Assembly (NCBI GenBank): GCA_933822405.4
Contig: CAKOGP040000224.1
Coordinates: 355,868-419,867, forward strand
Length of the DNA stretch: 64,000 nucleotides
Reading direction: 5' to 3'
DNA from: Cylindrotheca closterium
Taxonomy: Eukaryota; Bacillariophyta; Bacillariophyceae; Bacillariales; Bacillariaceae
Each line of letters opens with the position of its first letter. Position 1 is the first letter of the stretch. The notes below the pieces were generated by a model, which was not told the origin of the DNA, searched no databases, and saw only the letters and a list, made by a program, of their open reading frames with translations. This document shows, one piece after another, positions 30,929 to 40,616 of the stretch. The translations under genes were made by a program, and so were the position numbers.

Positions 30929-31742
30929 ATTTATTCTATCGCTTCACCGATAGTGTATTAGTTTTATGCTGAAGTATATATGCAGCGCAATATTATTTGG
31001 ATATTGTGTTCGGAAAGTGAATTATGCTTTTAAAGATTTCTGAAATATGCACAGCGGTTTTTTTATCTTTTTGTAGTCCTTGGGCCTCTACTCAATGTAC
31101 ATATATATCTTTTATATGTGAAGTCATACTGTAAATTGCTTGGAAAGAAAGATACTGTACCAGCAGGATAAATGTTTGATGTACATGTACATGCATATTA
31201 TAATATATCTAAACACATACGGTGCAGCACCTCTTGTACTGGTACCCGGTAGCCAGGAGAATAGTACCGGTACGATTTGATGCTGATACCTATCATGGTT
31301 TCCCGGATAGTACAGCAGTAGCTATGCTGATTCTTGGCTCACTCATGCGGACGACAGGCAGATGGAGAATCAGCTTGTTCTTGGCTGCATTGAATAGAGA
31401 CTATGCTGGTATTACATCTTTCCACTGCTAGTAAGATGTCTCGTACATTTGGAACGAAAATACTGTACTGGTAATTATCTACTAGTGATGGTGTTGGCTT
31501 CGTTGTCGATTCATTCCTCCTGCTTCCTGAGACCTTGGATATCTTCCTGCGAGAATGGATGCTGGCTAGAACTAGTACAGAGGCTTGAGTGGTAAGAAGA
31601 AAATGTTGATCCACCACTAGCCTAGACGAAGCGTAAGATCCTAGTAAGATCATGTACTATACATTCCTAACGCCAATTTTGTATTGGTATGTACTATCTA
31701 CTACTAGTGATGATGTTCTTGGCTTTGTCAAGAATTCCCCCT
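30929..31742. other. Intergenic region with a decayed duplicate
   Basis: No intact gene. A TACCGGTA palindrome lies at 31265, and 31470-31620 is a degenerate copy of the tail of the next minus-strand gene. Confidence 0.5.
31470..31620 (-). pseudogene. Decayed copy of the 3' end of the secreted Ser/His/Tyr-rich gene
   Basis: ACTAGTGATGGTGTTGGCTT ... GAGACCTT ... GCGAGAATGG(A)TGCTG ... AGAGGCTTGA ... TGTTGATCCACCA aligns by eye with 31700-31804, which covers the end of the gene at 31743-32060 and its 3' flank. The frame is lost. Confidence 0.5.
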
Positions 31743-32060
31743 TCAGACCTTGCGAGAATGGCTGCTGCTACTACTGCTGTGGCTTGAAGATGCTGATGAT
31801 CCACTAAAGGAAGCATAATGTGCATGGTGGTAGTAGTGATGGTTGCGGTAGTAATGACGGTAACTGCTTTTCGAGGACCCCAACTTGCGAGGAGCAATGG
31901 CATCCTGGTGATTATCGGGTGCGGTCCTCGTGGTGCTGGATTCCACCATCTTCTCCTCCTCCTCATGCTGCTCGAGGAGATTTCCTCGAAGAATTGTCGC
32001 ATGGGTTGTAGCTGCAGTCAACATCAAAACTAATGCGAGCATTGCAATAGGGAGCTTCAT
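31743..32060 (-). CDS. Small secreted Ser/His/Tyr-rich protein
   Basis: 105 aa, single exon. MKLPIAMLALVLMLTAATTHA is a signal peptide. An acidic stretch follows (EQHEEEEKMVESS), then APRKLGSSKSS and a His/Tyr block (YRHYYRNHHYYHHAHY), and a C-terminal Ser run broken by His. RKL resembles the RXL processing site known from diatom silaffins (family knowledge), but there is no lysine-rich silaffin repeat. Metal binding by the His block or a role in the cell wall is possible; neither is shown. A decayed partial copy lies just downstream. Confidence 0.6.
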   Translation of the reverse strand: MKLPIAMLALVLMLTAATTHATILRGNLLEQHEEEEKMVESSTTRTAPDNHQDAIAPRKLGSSKSSYRHYYRNHHYYHHAHYASFSGSSASSSHSSSSSSHSRKV

Positions 32061-32726
32061 AATGGATTGTATCTGGATAGTTGAAGGTATCGGTTTTCAA
32101 TTTCGCGAGGAGGAGCACCAGCACTTCTTGATGGACTTCTATTGTTTGGTGATGCTTTAATCTTTATCGACTCAATGCTACGGTGAAAAGAACTTTTTGT
32201 GTGCTTATTCTGCCAGATTCCAACCCTTCTCGTTTGGTGGAAGTATTTTTGTATGGCGAAAAGATACGTTTGCAGGTTTGGGAATGTTCTGTAGTGATAA
32301 GATTGCACGTGTATTCATATATTCGAGAATATTCGATTCGATTTTCTTTCTTTGTGATGCTCTTGATTTGACTCGGTCGACTTGAGTACTTCTATAGTTT
32401 TTGTAAATGAGTCGTAAGTTCAAATTCATGACCAATCCAATCGTACCAATCATGCCGGAACCAGGAGGAAAGAGGCTGAAAAAAGGGGACGGCACTTCCA
32501 GAATGCGAACTTTGCTGGCTCAGGCCATTTTTAGATCACTGCTGGATACATTCCATCGATTCCCACTTTCCTTCATCCATCCCAATTTAAAAGCAAGACC
32601 ATCAGCTCTGTTATTGAATTTTGTGTTTGCTTTGGATCACTCACAAAGAAAGACAGCTCTTACCTTCACCGCACAGCTTATCGAAACTGATTCATCACAG
32701 ACACAAACACTCTCACTGACATTATA
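32061..32726. other. Divergent promoter region
   Basis: Between the secreted-protein gene and the bilin reductase. No gene seen. Confidence 0.5.
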
Positions 32727-33935
32727 ATGATGACGTCAATATCGATATTACCTTCGCTTCATATTCTGATGGTCATCCTTATTGTTTTCGCCAATTCGGC
32801 CATGGAGACATCAGCATGGATTATGTCATCACCAGCAGAAGCTTCCGTGACTTCACCAACAGGTCCCAGCACTGCTGACGACATTGCCAAGAAGCAACAG
32901 GAACAGCAGGAACGTGACACCAGTCATCGCCTGTCATCACAGGATGACATTCCCCTGAAGTTCCCCTTTTTGGCATTCAATGGCTTGTTGCTGGACATTA
33001 AACTTCCCTTTTGGAACATGTTTTCGCCTCTCTCATCATTGACACGACCATCATCGTCGTCGTCATCAGAGACGGAAAAAGCATCACCTGAGACATTCTC
33101 ATCTGAAAAAGCTAAAACAGCTGATTCTTGGTCACATTCCATTCAAGGCGAGTCCATCGCCTGCACCTACAAGCCTATTTGGGATTGGCAAACGGAATAC
33201 TTTCAAGACCACTTGACCAACTTTTTGGAGCTGGAATTGCCGGATCCTTCCTTGGCTGTGGTACAAACTAAACATGAGGAGAAGAATACTAGCAGTGGTA
33301 GCAGTAGTAGCAAAGCTGCCACTCGGGTCCGCACCAAATGGTATGCCTCGGACGAATACCGCCTGATTCGCATGACTTACATGGATGGAGGCGAAAATAC
33401 GCAAATCTTTACGTCAGTATGCTATCCACACAAGGATTTGCCCGTCCTGGGACATGGACTCTTGCAAGTGGGCGATCGTTTGATTACCATTTCCGACTTT
33501 TCACCCCTGGACGAATCCCATGAGCATTACGCCCATGAATATTTGCAACCCATCAAGGATGAATACCCATCTTTGGGACAAGAAATGTCGGAGCGCTTTT
33601 TTCAATCCGGAGAATTCTGGTCGGATTGCACATTGTTGGGGCGCTTTTCCAAATCATCCAATGACGATGACATGTGGAAGGATCTTTGGCCAGCCTACAA
33701 GGCGTGTGTGCAAACTCACCTCCAACTTTGTCAAAAAGAGGACGAGTCCAGTAGAATATCAAAGGACGACAACATGCATCTCTTGCAAAAGCATGCAGAC
33801 TACGATGCACATGTAGCCTCACGAGATCCGGCCATTAAAATGTTGACGGGCATCTTTGGAGAAGAAACTGCTACCAAGGTTGTCTACGAAGCACTCTTTC
33901 CCTTGGCCAAGAATAGCCAACGCTTTCAACAATAA
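32727..33935 (+). CDS. Ferredoxin-dependent bilin reductase (HY2/PcyA/Peb family), plastid-targeted
   Basis: 402 aa, single exon. The N-terminus is hydrophobic (ILPSLHILMVILIVFANSA) and is followed by METSA-W, a possible A-W variant of the plastid import junction. A Ser-rich linker leads to the family domain at about 150-398. Recognisable parts are VCYPHKDLPVLGHGLLQVGD with ITISDFSPL, then WSDCTLLGRF, a helical YKACVQTHLQLC, and the characteristic end YDAHVASRDPAIKMLTGIFG followed by YEALFPLA. The family reduces biliverdin with electrons from ferredoxin to make phytochrome or phycobilin chromophores. Diatoms lack phycobilisomes, so phytochrome chromophore synthesis is the likely use (inference). 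I cannot tell PcyA from PebA, PebB or HY2 by eye. Confidence 0.85.
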   Translation: MMTSISILPSLHILMVILIVFANSAMETSAWIMSSPAEASVTSPTGPSTADDIAKKQQEQQERDTSHRLSSQDDIPLKFPFLAFNGLLLDIKLPFWNMFSPLSSLTRPSSSSSSETEKASPETFSSEKAKTADSWSHSIQGESIACTYKPIWDWQTEYFQDHLTNFLELELPDPSLAVVQTKHEEKNTSSGSSSSKAATRVRTKWYASDEYRLIRMTYMDGGENTQIFTSVCYPHKDLPVLGHGLLQVGDRLITISDFSPLDESHEHYAHEYLQPIKDEYPSLGQEMSERFFQSGEFWSDCTLLGRFSKSSNDDDMWKDLWPAYKACVQTHLQLCQKEDESSRISKDDNMHLLQKHADYDAHVASRDPAIKMLTGIFGEETATKVVYEALFPLAKNSQRFQQ

Positions 33936-35000
33936 CAATAGTGAAATGAACAATGACAAGTCGGTATTGGTACGTGGGTGCTGCTGTCGCTGGGAGCTGA
34001 TAGAGCTGCTGTAAAGGTTAACTGTTACAATAACTATTAGAATAGAATACACTTTATGAAACGTCAAGTGAAATTGCGAATACTGCTGCAATGGTTCAGT
34101 TCCATTATTACGGAAAGCAGCTACAATGATACTGTCATTAGATGCATTCCAAAGGTATGAATGGTACCTGGAACACACAGCAATCATTCGAAAATAGAGG
34201 AGATTCTTGAGAAAACGCTAAACAATACCCGACTGACTCAGGCTTGACGATGGAGGATTATGGCATTTGGCATTCGTCGTCATCAAGAGAGAAATAAGGT
34301 CGGATAGCAGGAGATGCTTCGATGATATGATCGGAGGCCATGGTCGGCATAAAGGATGCAAAAAGTAATATCCATTATGAATAGCAACTAGCTAATACTG
34401 ATTAAGGTAGTTGCAGCAGCAGCATTTCGCTCGCTTATCATAATTATAAGTGTAGGATATGCGCGTCATCTCTATTGGCTTTTGCATCCTTTTGAATTAG
34501 TTCGTTCCATCCTCCAAGAGGATACAAGAGAACACTTGCAGAGAGTATCTGATGTCCTACCGGTACAAAGTGGTGGATTAGATGCTTCCGCTCAAAGGAC
34601 AAACACGATTCACTTAATAACCCGGGAGTCAAAAGCACCAACGCACGATGACTCATCACTCATCACTCATGTGGACTATCAGCAGAACATACCGGTACAT
34701 GTACCGGTACACGTTCTGACTAGGAAGTAAGTTAGATAGTAGGCAACGTATTCATAATCGTAATTGCATTCTATTCATCTAGTGAGTCAAGTAGTTTCAT
34801 TTCAGTGGTGACATGATGCTTCGCATTCATTTTATAGTACCATAGTACCAATTACCACTACGAAGGTGAGGTCATAGAGAAACAAAATGAATGTGATTCT
34901 GGCAAATATTAACATTACTATATGTATCTTCTATCATGTGATTAATCGTAGGTAGTCCTAGGGTCTACCGAAATTGCTAGTGCTTGTGCTGTAGCTAGGA
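33936..35000. other. Convergent intergenic region
   Basis: No gene. Three TACCGGTA palindromes lie at 34558, 34690 and 34702, the last two 12 bp apart around ACATGT. An ATCACTC repeat lies near 34655-34672. Confidence 0.5.
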
Positions 35001-35897
35001 TTAGGCCGTTCGGAACCTTGTGGGAACTCGTGGACCATTGGTCCGTTTCATCATTTGTCGATGCAGGTGACGAGGATTCGTCAATTTGCTATTGTCTCCT
35101 TGGGAAGAAACCGAAGAACAATCAGAGGAATCCCCTGCTCCAGGGGGTGAAAATCGATTTTGAAGCTTTTGGCGTGCCAAAGCTACTTGTTTCCGCCTGT
35201 TCTCCAAAGTGTCGTTGAAGATGGTTCGGGGTGGGGATACGGAACGACTGTGGGATCGAGAACGAGACCGGCGCAATTTTCTACCACCTTGTCTAGGGCG
35301 TCGCGGCTCTTCCTTTGGTATGGCAGCTGTTTTGGAAGCTGGTAGAGAAGTAGGAGATGATGGTTCTGAAACAATTCCTCGCATAGCAGAGATGCGTTCT
35401 TCCAACATTCTCATCTTGGCCTGAATCTCTCGTCGTTTGGCATCACGATCCGAAGTTGGAGTATGGGTTTTCTGGGCTTCACCATTCTGATCCACATGCC
35501 AGAGTTCTTCGTATCCAGCTGCGGAATCCAGGCTCTCCTGAAGAGTATCTTGAGAAGCCGCGTCACCTGAATGTGCTGATTCATTTCTTATTGTCAGGTC
35601 ACATGGTAGATCCGAAACAACCTTGGCGCCATCTCCTATCTGAAAGCGATCGCTCTGATCCAACAAACTCATGTCAGAACTTTCGATGGATGCAATGTCA
35701 TCATCTTCATCTTGTTCCGAGTCACATGAAACATAGCTCTCCAACTCCCAAATTGTGGGCAATTCTTCTCCCAAAAGATCATTAACATAAAAGGAGTCAG
35801 TGTCAGTGGAATCAGTATCCGACTTTAGGTCTCGGTCATCGTAACTGCAGTCGGAAAGATCATCATCGTCAAAGTCTAATAGCATTCCTCCTCCCAT
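35001..35897 (-). CDS. Hypothetical acidic/RS-rich protein
   Basis: 298 aa from the ATG at 35897 (MGGGMLLDFDDDDLSD); the longer frame begins at TTG. The first ~140 residues are strongly acidic and Ser-rich. A predicted coiled coil lies near 172-198 (DAKRREIQAKMRMLEERISAM). An Arg/Ser-rich stretch with RRSRSRSHSRSVSPP follows, then another helix (LENRRKQVALARQKLQNRF). RS stretches of this kind occur in RNA-processing proteins, so a nuclear role is possible, but no RNA-binding domain is present. No family is recognised. Confidence 0.6.
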   Translation of the reverse strand: MGGGMLLDFDDDDLSDCSYDDRDLKSDTDSTDTDSFYVNDLLGEELPTIWELESYVSCDSEQDEDDDIASIESSDMSLLDQSDRFQIGDGAKVVSDLPCDLTIRNESAHSGDAASQDTLQESLDSAAGYEELWHVDQNGEAQKTHTPTSDRDAKRREIQAKMRMLEERISAMRGIVSEPSSPTSLPASKTAAIPKEEPRRPRQGGRKLRRSRSRSHSRSVSPPRTIFNDTLENRRKQVALARQKLQNRFSPPGAGDSSDCSSVSSQGDNSKLTNPRHLHRQMMKRTNGPRVPTRFRTA

Positions 35898-36569
35898 CTT
35901 GTTGAGTATGTGATGTTTTGGTAATACTGACGAAATGGGTGGAATCAAAACCTTCGTGGAAATGCGTTTTTGGTCGGGAACCAAAGGCAGAGAGACACTT
36001 CAGGGTCGCGAAAAAGAAGGCATGCTATAAATACAAAGGGATACCAGTCTTATTTTGCAGTCGTTTCATTGGTAGATTGTTCTACGTAATAGAAACGGGC
36101 CGGAAACATATGAGCAGAAGCAAGGAGCAGAAAGGGTCATTTTATGAAACGGCGGGAGAACACATATAACTGACGCGCACGAGACTTAATCCCAATGCAG
36201 TTTTCGCGATTGACTGCATCCAGTAAGCGAGTGTTTCGCCGTTCAAATTACACGGGCTTTCTGATACTGAGCGAGAAGTGCTGTTTGATTCCTTGGAGTA
36301 AGAGCGATGCACCATCTCACCGGACCATGGACAGACTTCGCTGCCGAACAGGTTTTGGCGAAAGAAAGTTGGAGTAAACTGCACGTTGCAACACTCCGAA
36401 ATCAATCGTGTCCGTCTGTAAGTAGAATATTGGCTTGCTCGCATTTGACTACCAAACTTGCACAAAACTTCACCCTGAAACCAGAAAAACAGAAATTCTC
36501 ATCTTTGACAACATAAGATACAAGATCAAACAAGTTCCCTGAGGATACTACTTCTTGAACCAGAAATCA
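35898..36569. other. Divergent promoter region
   Basis: Between two low-complexity protein genes; no gene seen. Confidence 0.5.
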
Positions 36570-37757
36570 ATGCAATTGTTAGATACACTGAAAATAAAGT
36601 ACAGAAGCATAATGGGCCAGCAACAAAGTCAAGAACATACGGAACAAGACTCTTCGGAACTCTTGAGCATCGATCAACAGATTCAGCGATTGCGCCAAGA
36701 CCTTTTGGATTTGAAGCAAGAAGGTCAAACGAACAAACAAAGATGCAGAGAAGAATTGAAACGATCTGGGTCAGAGCTCAACGATTCTTTGAGGAGATTC
36801 CACGCATGTGATCGAGAGGCCACATCACTTTTGCATTTTGGTCAGTACTTGGAGATCATCAAGAAACAAAAAGAAGAAGAACCAACCGAAGATCAAGAGC
36901 AGGAACAACAAGAAAAACAGTCAAGACAACCAGGAAAAGTACGAGCTCGATCATGTCCTTCCGCAGCTGCTACCCAATCCAATACCCCTGCAAGCAACAA
37001 GAATGTCGACACGAGAGTGCCATCTGTTGGTACCCCGCCTACTGCCCTTTCCAAATCAAGTCTCTCCATGGTCACCAATCAGGTGCTTATTGACATTGTT
37101 AGAATCTTTCAAGCGCACCTGTTGCGAAAACTCCACATGGGGTTGATGTGGGAGAAACAGTCCGAAAAGCATGCCAAGGGGTGGAACAAGATCGTTCTTC
37201 TTTACTACAATCGAGCTCAAGAAGACAACACCAAGATTTTGGGGAAGGAGGGATCCTTTACGAGGGCTAGCCGGCGTGTCTCAAAAGCATTGCAACAAGG
37301 CAAGGCATATCAACAAGAAAAGCTTGACTTGACCAATAGAATACTGACTCTACAACAAGAGATACTGGAAAGACTCCGAGCTGCCATGCCAAGGAGATCG
37401 TCCATCAAGGACATGCGCAAAACCAAGCGGGAATTGGAAATGCTTCGATATTCCATTTCTCCTTATCCAGCAACAGCACAAGATAAAAAGCTTCTATTGG
37501 CGAACAATGACAATGTCAATGTCACTACGATTATTCAAATGATGCCATCCCTCACAGATGATGATGATGACGATGAACATTTTGAAGAATCCAAGGAAGA
37601 CCGAGAAGATTCACCGGAATTGTTCGACAAACGCAATGCTCCGATGCGTCGTCGATCTTCCATTGAGGATATCAAGGCAAGGAACCGAGAATTGGAACTA
37701 AGGCGGACTAGCTCTGCATCTCCAACAAACGAAGATCCTACAATTGTTGCCATTTGA
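36570..37757 (+). CDS. Hypothetical coiled-coil protein
   Basis: 395 aa, single exon. The ATG at 36570 (MQLLDTLKIKY) is chosen; the frame upstream starts at TTG. A coiled coil lies near 30-80 (SIDQQIQRLRQDLLDLKQEG) and another near 250-285. Gln/Glu-rich and Ser/Thr/Pro-rich linkers separate them. A central helical part (VLIDIVRIFQAHLLRKLHMG) is the most conserved-looking section. Two copies of RRSSI-(K/E)D(M/I)-(R/K)-x-x-(K/N)REL occur near 276 and 369; RRSS is a consensus-type basophilic kinase site. No family is recognised. Confidence 0.6.
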   Translation: MQLLDTLKIKYRSIMGQQQSQEHTEQDSSELLSIDQQIQRLRQDLLDLKQEGQTNKQRCREELKRSGSELNDSLRRFHACDREATSLLHFGQYLEIIKKQKEEEPTEDQEQEQQEKQSRQPGKVRARSCPSAAATQSNTPASNKNVDTRVPSVGTPPTALSKSSLSMVTNQVLIDIVRIFQAHLLRKLHMGLMWEKQSEKHAKGWNKIVLLYYNRAQEDNTKILGKEGSFTRASRRVSKALQQGKAYQQEKLDLTNRILTLQQEILERLRAAMPRRSSIKDMRKTKRELEMLRYSISPYPATAQDKKLLLANNDNVNVTTIIQMMPSLTDDDDDDEHFEESKEDREDSPELFDKRNAPMRRRSSIEDIKARNRELELRRTSSASPTNEDPTIVAI

Positions 37758-38016
37758 GTGGAATTGTTTTGAGAGTGCCAGTTATTTATAAAATGTTCAT
37801 AGATGTATTACATAATATCGATGTGTATTGATCCATTCAACACCGTTTTACATCGTAAGAAAAAAGATCCACCAGTGCATTGCTGCAGTATATACGTACC
37901 GGTAGCAATACTCTGAGCAGTGCTTCGCCAGTATTTGCAGAGGTTCTCTGGTCCAGAATCGCTTCGATTCAGTATTCGTGGGAAAACCCTGATCCATCGG
38001 CGCTTCAAATCCCATC

Positions 38017-38778
38017 CTATGTCGCTTGATGAATGTGAAGGCGACATAATCGGTTTTGTTTCTTACAAATCTTACAGATCGTACCACTCTTGGTGATTCC
38101 CAACCTTATTGGTGGAGGAGCCGAGGCCATGGTTATTCGAGCAGCGTTTTGTTCCTCAGCACCCATGATCTTTCTACGGATATGGACAACTTCCACCTCA
38201 CGATTACTTGGATGGTTCCGAAGGCGCAGTACGGGTCCACCCAATTGTAAGCTGCTAAGTTGTTGGGTAATACCAGCAAGACCACTATATTCAAATTTCG
38301 ATTTGTCAGTGACGTCTGCAAAACCAGCGTCATGGGGGAAGTTGATCAAGTAACCATCATTGATATCGGCATGATGCAAGTAGTACTCTATTTGTCTCCG
38401 GTGCTCAATTGTCATTTCATTTGGCACAGCCTTGAACTCCAACAGAGCTCGTCCGCCACAAGCAAGTTCCACGATCATATCGGATCGACGACAGGAAACA
38501 ACAACCCCTTTATAGGTCAGAGGAATCTCTACCTCCAAGTGCACCTTTTCCACTCCTGCATCCAAGAGATCCAATTTCAGACAGCGTTGATAAGTTGCTT
38601 CGGATTGTTGTGATCCGATTGTCTGAAAAAGCCGTTGGCAAATATTAGGCAACTCTCTCTGAAAAACAGCAAGGGTTAAAATGATGGGTGTTATTGAATA
38701 AGCATTCTGATGCGAATGATGATGCTCATCAAGAGCGATTGGCGGAAGCGTCAGAGTGCATCGTTCAGGCGTGGCCAT
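38017..38778 (-). CDS. GxxExxY-type PDDEXK protein with C2CH zinc-binding tail, copy A
   Basis: 253 aa, single exon. The GxxExxY / PDDEXK_3 fold is recognisable: ICQRLFQTIGSQQSEATYQR, then LLDAGVEKVHLEVEIPLTYK, RRSDMIVELACGGRALLEFK and the family end HRRQIEYYLHHADINDGYLI-NF. Putative catalytic residues are D100, E114 and K116 (D...ExK). The first Gly of the name motif is Gln here; E60 and Y63 are kept. The tail has C235-x2-C238-x6-C245-x2-H248, a possible zinc site. The family is common in bacteria and of uncertain function; nuclease activity is inferred from the fold only. Two paralogs follow on the same strand, at 39.1 and 40.6 kb. Confidence 0.8.
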   Translation of the reverse strand: MATPERCTLTLPPIALDEHHHSHQNAYSITPIILTLAVFQRELPNICQRLFQTIGSQQSEATYQRCLKLDLLDAGVEKVHLEVEIPLTYKGVVVSCRRSDMIVELACGGRALLEFKAVPNEMTIEHRRQIEYYLHHADINDGYLINFPHDAGFADVTDKSKFEYSGLAGITQQLSSLQLGGPVLRLRNHPSNREVEVVHIRRKIMGAEEQNAARITMASAPPPIRLGITKSGTICKICKKQNRLCRLHIHQAT

Positions 38779-39119
38779 TTTCAGATGATTCTAAAAGCAT
38801 GCACATTCCAAGGACGTTGCAGATAAAACCAATACAATAGTATTAACATCAACTGTACATTTTTCAGATCGATGCTGATATCATTATGACACTACGACAG
38901 TACCGATGAAATGAAATATATAGTATGGCCGCGCGCATAGTGTATATTCATATTGGTACCTGGTATTCGAATCAATGCCTATATACAGGACCTGACGAGG
39001 ACAATTATTAAGATGGGCTAGTCTTCGTTCAAGATGTTGATTCTTTCAATGCCATTTTCAATCGCAATCTTCCACACAATAAGTTCATAATATTTGGTCC
39101 TGCGGTGCGAGGAGGAAAC
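38779..39119. other. Spacer between PDDEXK copies A and B
   Basis: No gene seen. Confidence 0.5.
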
Positions 39120-39896
39120 TCAAACCTCGCACCCCACCGCCTGACTCTTGTGAATGCGGCATAATCGGTTTTCTTTCTTGCAATTCTTACAGGGCAGACC
39201 CTTCTTGGTGAGCCCCAGCGTTGGCAAAGGAGCTGCTGTCACTTTTGTCGGAGGAATTTTCCCTTCCTTCTTTGCATCTATGACCTTGTTTCTACGGAGG
39301 ATATGGACAACTTCCACCTCACGATTCTTTGGATCGTTCCGAAGGCGTAGTACGGGTCCACCCAACACCACGCTGTTAAGTTGTTCGGTAATACCAGCAA
39401 GGCCGCTGTATTCAAATGACGATTTGTCAGTGACATTTGGAAAGCCAGTGTCATGGGGAAAATTGATCAAATATCCATCATCGATATCCGAATGATGCAA
39501 GTAGTATTCTGTCTGCTTGCGATGATCCACTGTCATTTTGTTTACAGCTTTGAACTCCAACAGAGCTCGTCCGCCACAAGCCAGTTCCACAATCATGTCT
39601 GATCGACGGCAAGAGACGATGACCCCTTTATATGTCAGAGGAAGCTCCACTTCCAAGTGTACCTTGGCCACTCCTGCATCCAAGAGGTCAATGGAAAGGC
39701 AGCGTTGATAAGTTGCTTCGGATTGTTGCGATCCGAGTGCCTGGAAGATCCTTTGGCATATAAGAGGCAACTCTCTCTGGAAACCAGCAAGATTTGAAAT
39801 TATGGGTGTCGTAGCAGTTTGATGTGACTGATTCTGTTCATCAAGAGCAACTGGCGGAAGGGCCAGAGTACAAGGTTGCGGCTTGGGCTTGACCAT
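39120..39896 (-). CDS. GxxExxY-type PDDEXK protein with C2CH zinc-binding tail, copy B
   Basis: 258 aa, ATG at 39896 (MVKPKPQPC). Close to copy A across the whole length, with the same active-site numbers: D100, E114, K116 in RRSDMIVELACGGRALLEFK. The ICQRIFQALGSQQSEATYQR and HHSDIDDGYLINFPHDTGFP blocks are nearly the same. The tail carries C-x2-C-x6-C-x2-H in CKNCKKENRLCRIH. A short basic insert (KKEGKIPPTK) separates fold and tail. Intact frame and conserved active-site positions suggest that copies A and B both work. No partner gene is apparent. Confidence 0.8.
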   Translation of the reverse strand: MVKPKPQPCTLALPPVALDEQNQSHQTATTPIISNLAGFQRELPLICQRIFQALGSQQSEATYQRCLSIDLLDAGVAKVHLEVELPLTYKGVIVSCRRSDMIVELACGGRALLEFKAVNKMTVDHRKQTEYYLHHSDIDDGYLINFPHDTGFPNVTDKSSFEYSGLAGITEQLNSVVLGGPVLRLRNDPKNREVEVVHILRRNKVIDAKKEGKIPPTKVTAAPLPTLGLTKKGLPCKNCKKENRLCRIHKSQAVGCEV

Positions 39897-40616
39897 TCTC
39901 AAGATAATAATATCTATTCAAAGAAACCTTTCTAGTTTGATATGATGCTGAGCAATTGATCGCATCGCATGAATTTGCAAATTTGTGTCTATCTCTGCGG
40001 GACTTATTCCTTTTCGATCTTATTGTTCAACGTGGCGGTTTTCTTATTGTGTATATTCTTCAAGACTGGGCTTTGCACATGCCGCGTTGTTCTATTTCCA
40101 AGACCTGACTTGCAGCTCAATGTGGCCAGCCTAACATCCTATACTGTCCGTTCCGCTACACTTTCCAAGCAATGCAACGGCTAATGACCAGTGGAAATGA
40201 TCGACTCCGGATAATATACTGACTTGCTTGCTTGCTTCGCCAGTGTCTTGATGATTCATTCATTCTCCTCCATTTTGCACAATGCTGTGTGGATCCTCAA
40301 TAGGGTCTGCACGAGGGAGGAGGTATCTCTCATCTGTCCTATTGCACTAACATTTCACATGGAAAGCAGCGTGATTGCTCACTCTCAACAATTGCAATAT
40401 GTAACGCCAGAATACATGAAACATATTATTCATGGCATTATATATCGTGTGCGTTATTTGCTTGTCGTAAAAGACACTACTACAGTACCAAAGAAAACAG
40501 ACAGTCGGTTCTGTATTTTAATAAAACAGAAGGTGTTATGAAGCATATGTTGCCAATATAGCATCAGCCGTGGTTTGAAACTACGAGTTCTCGTTCCATG
40601 ATAGATTGTTCACTTT
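39897..40616. other. Spacer between PDDEXK copies B and C
   Basis: No gene supported; the open frames lack recognisable features. Confidence 0.5.
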
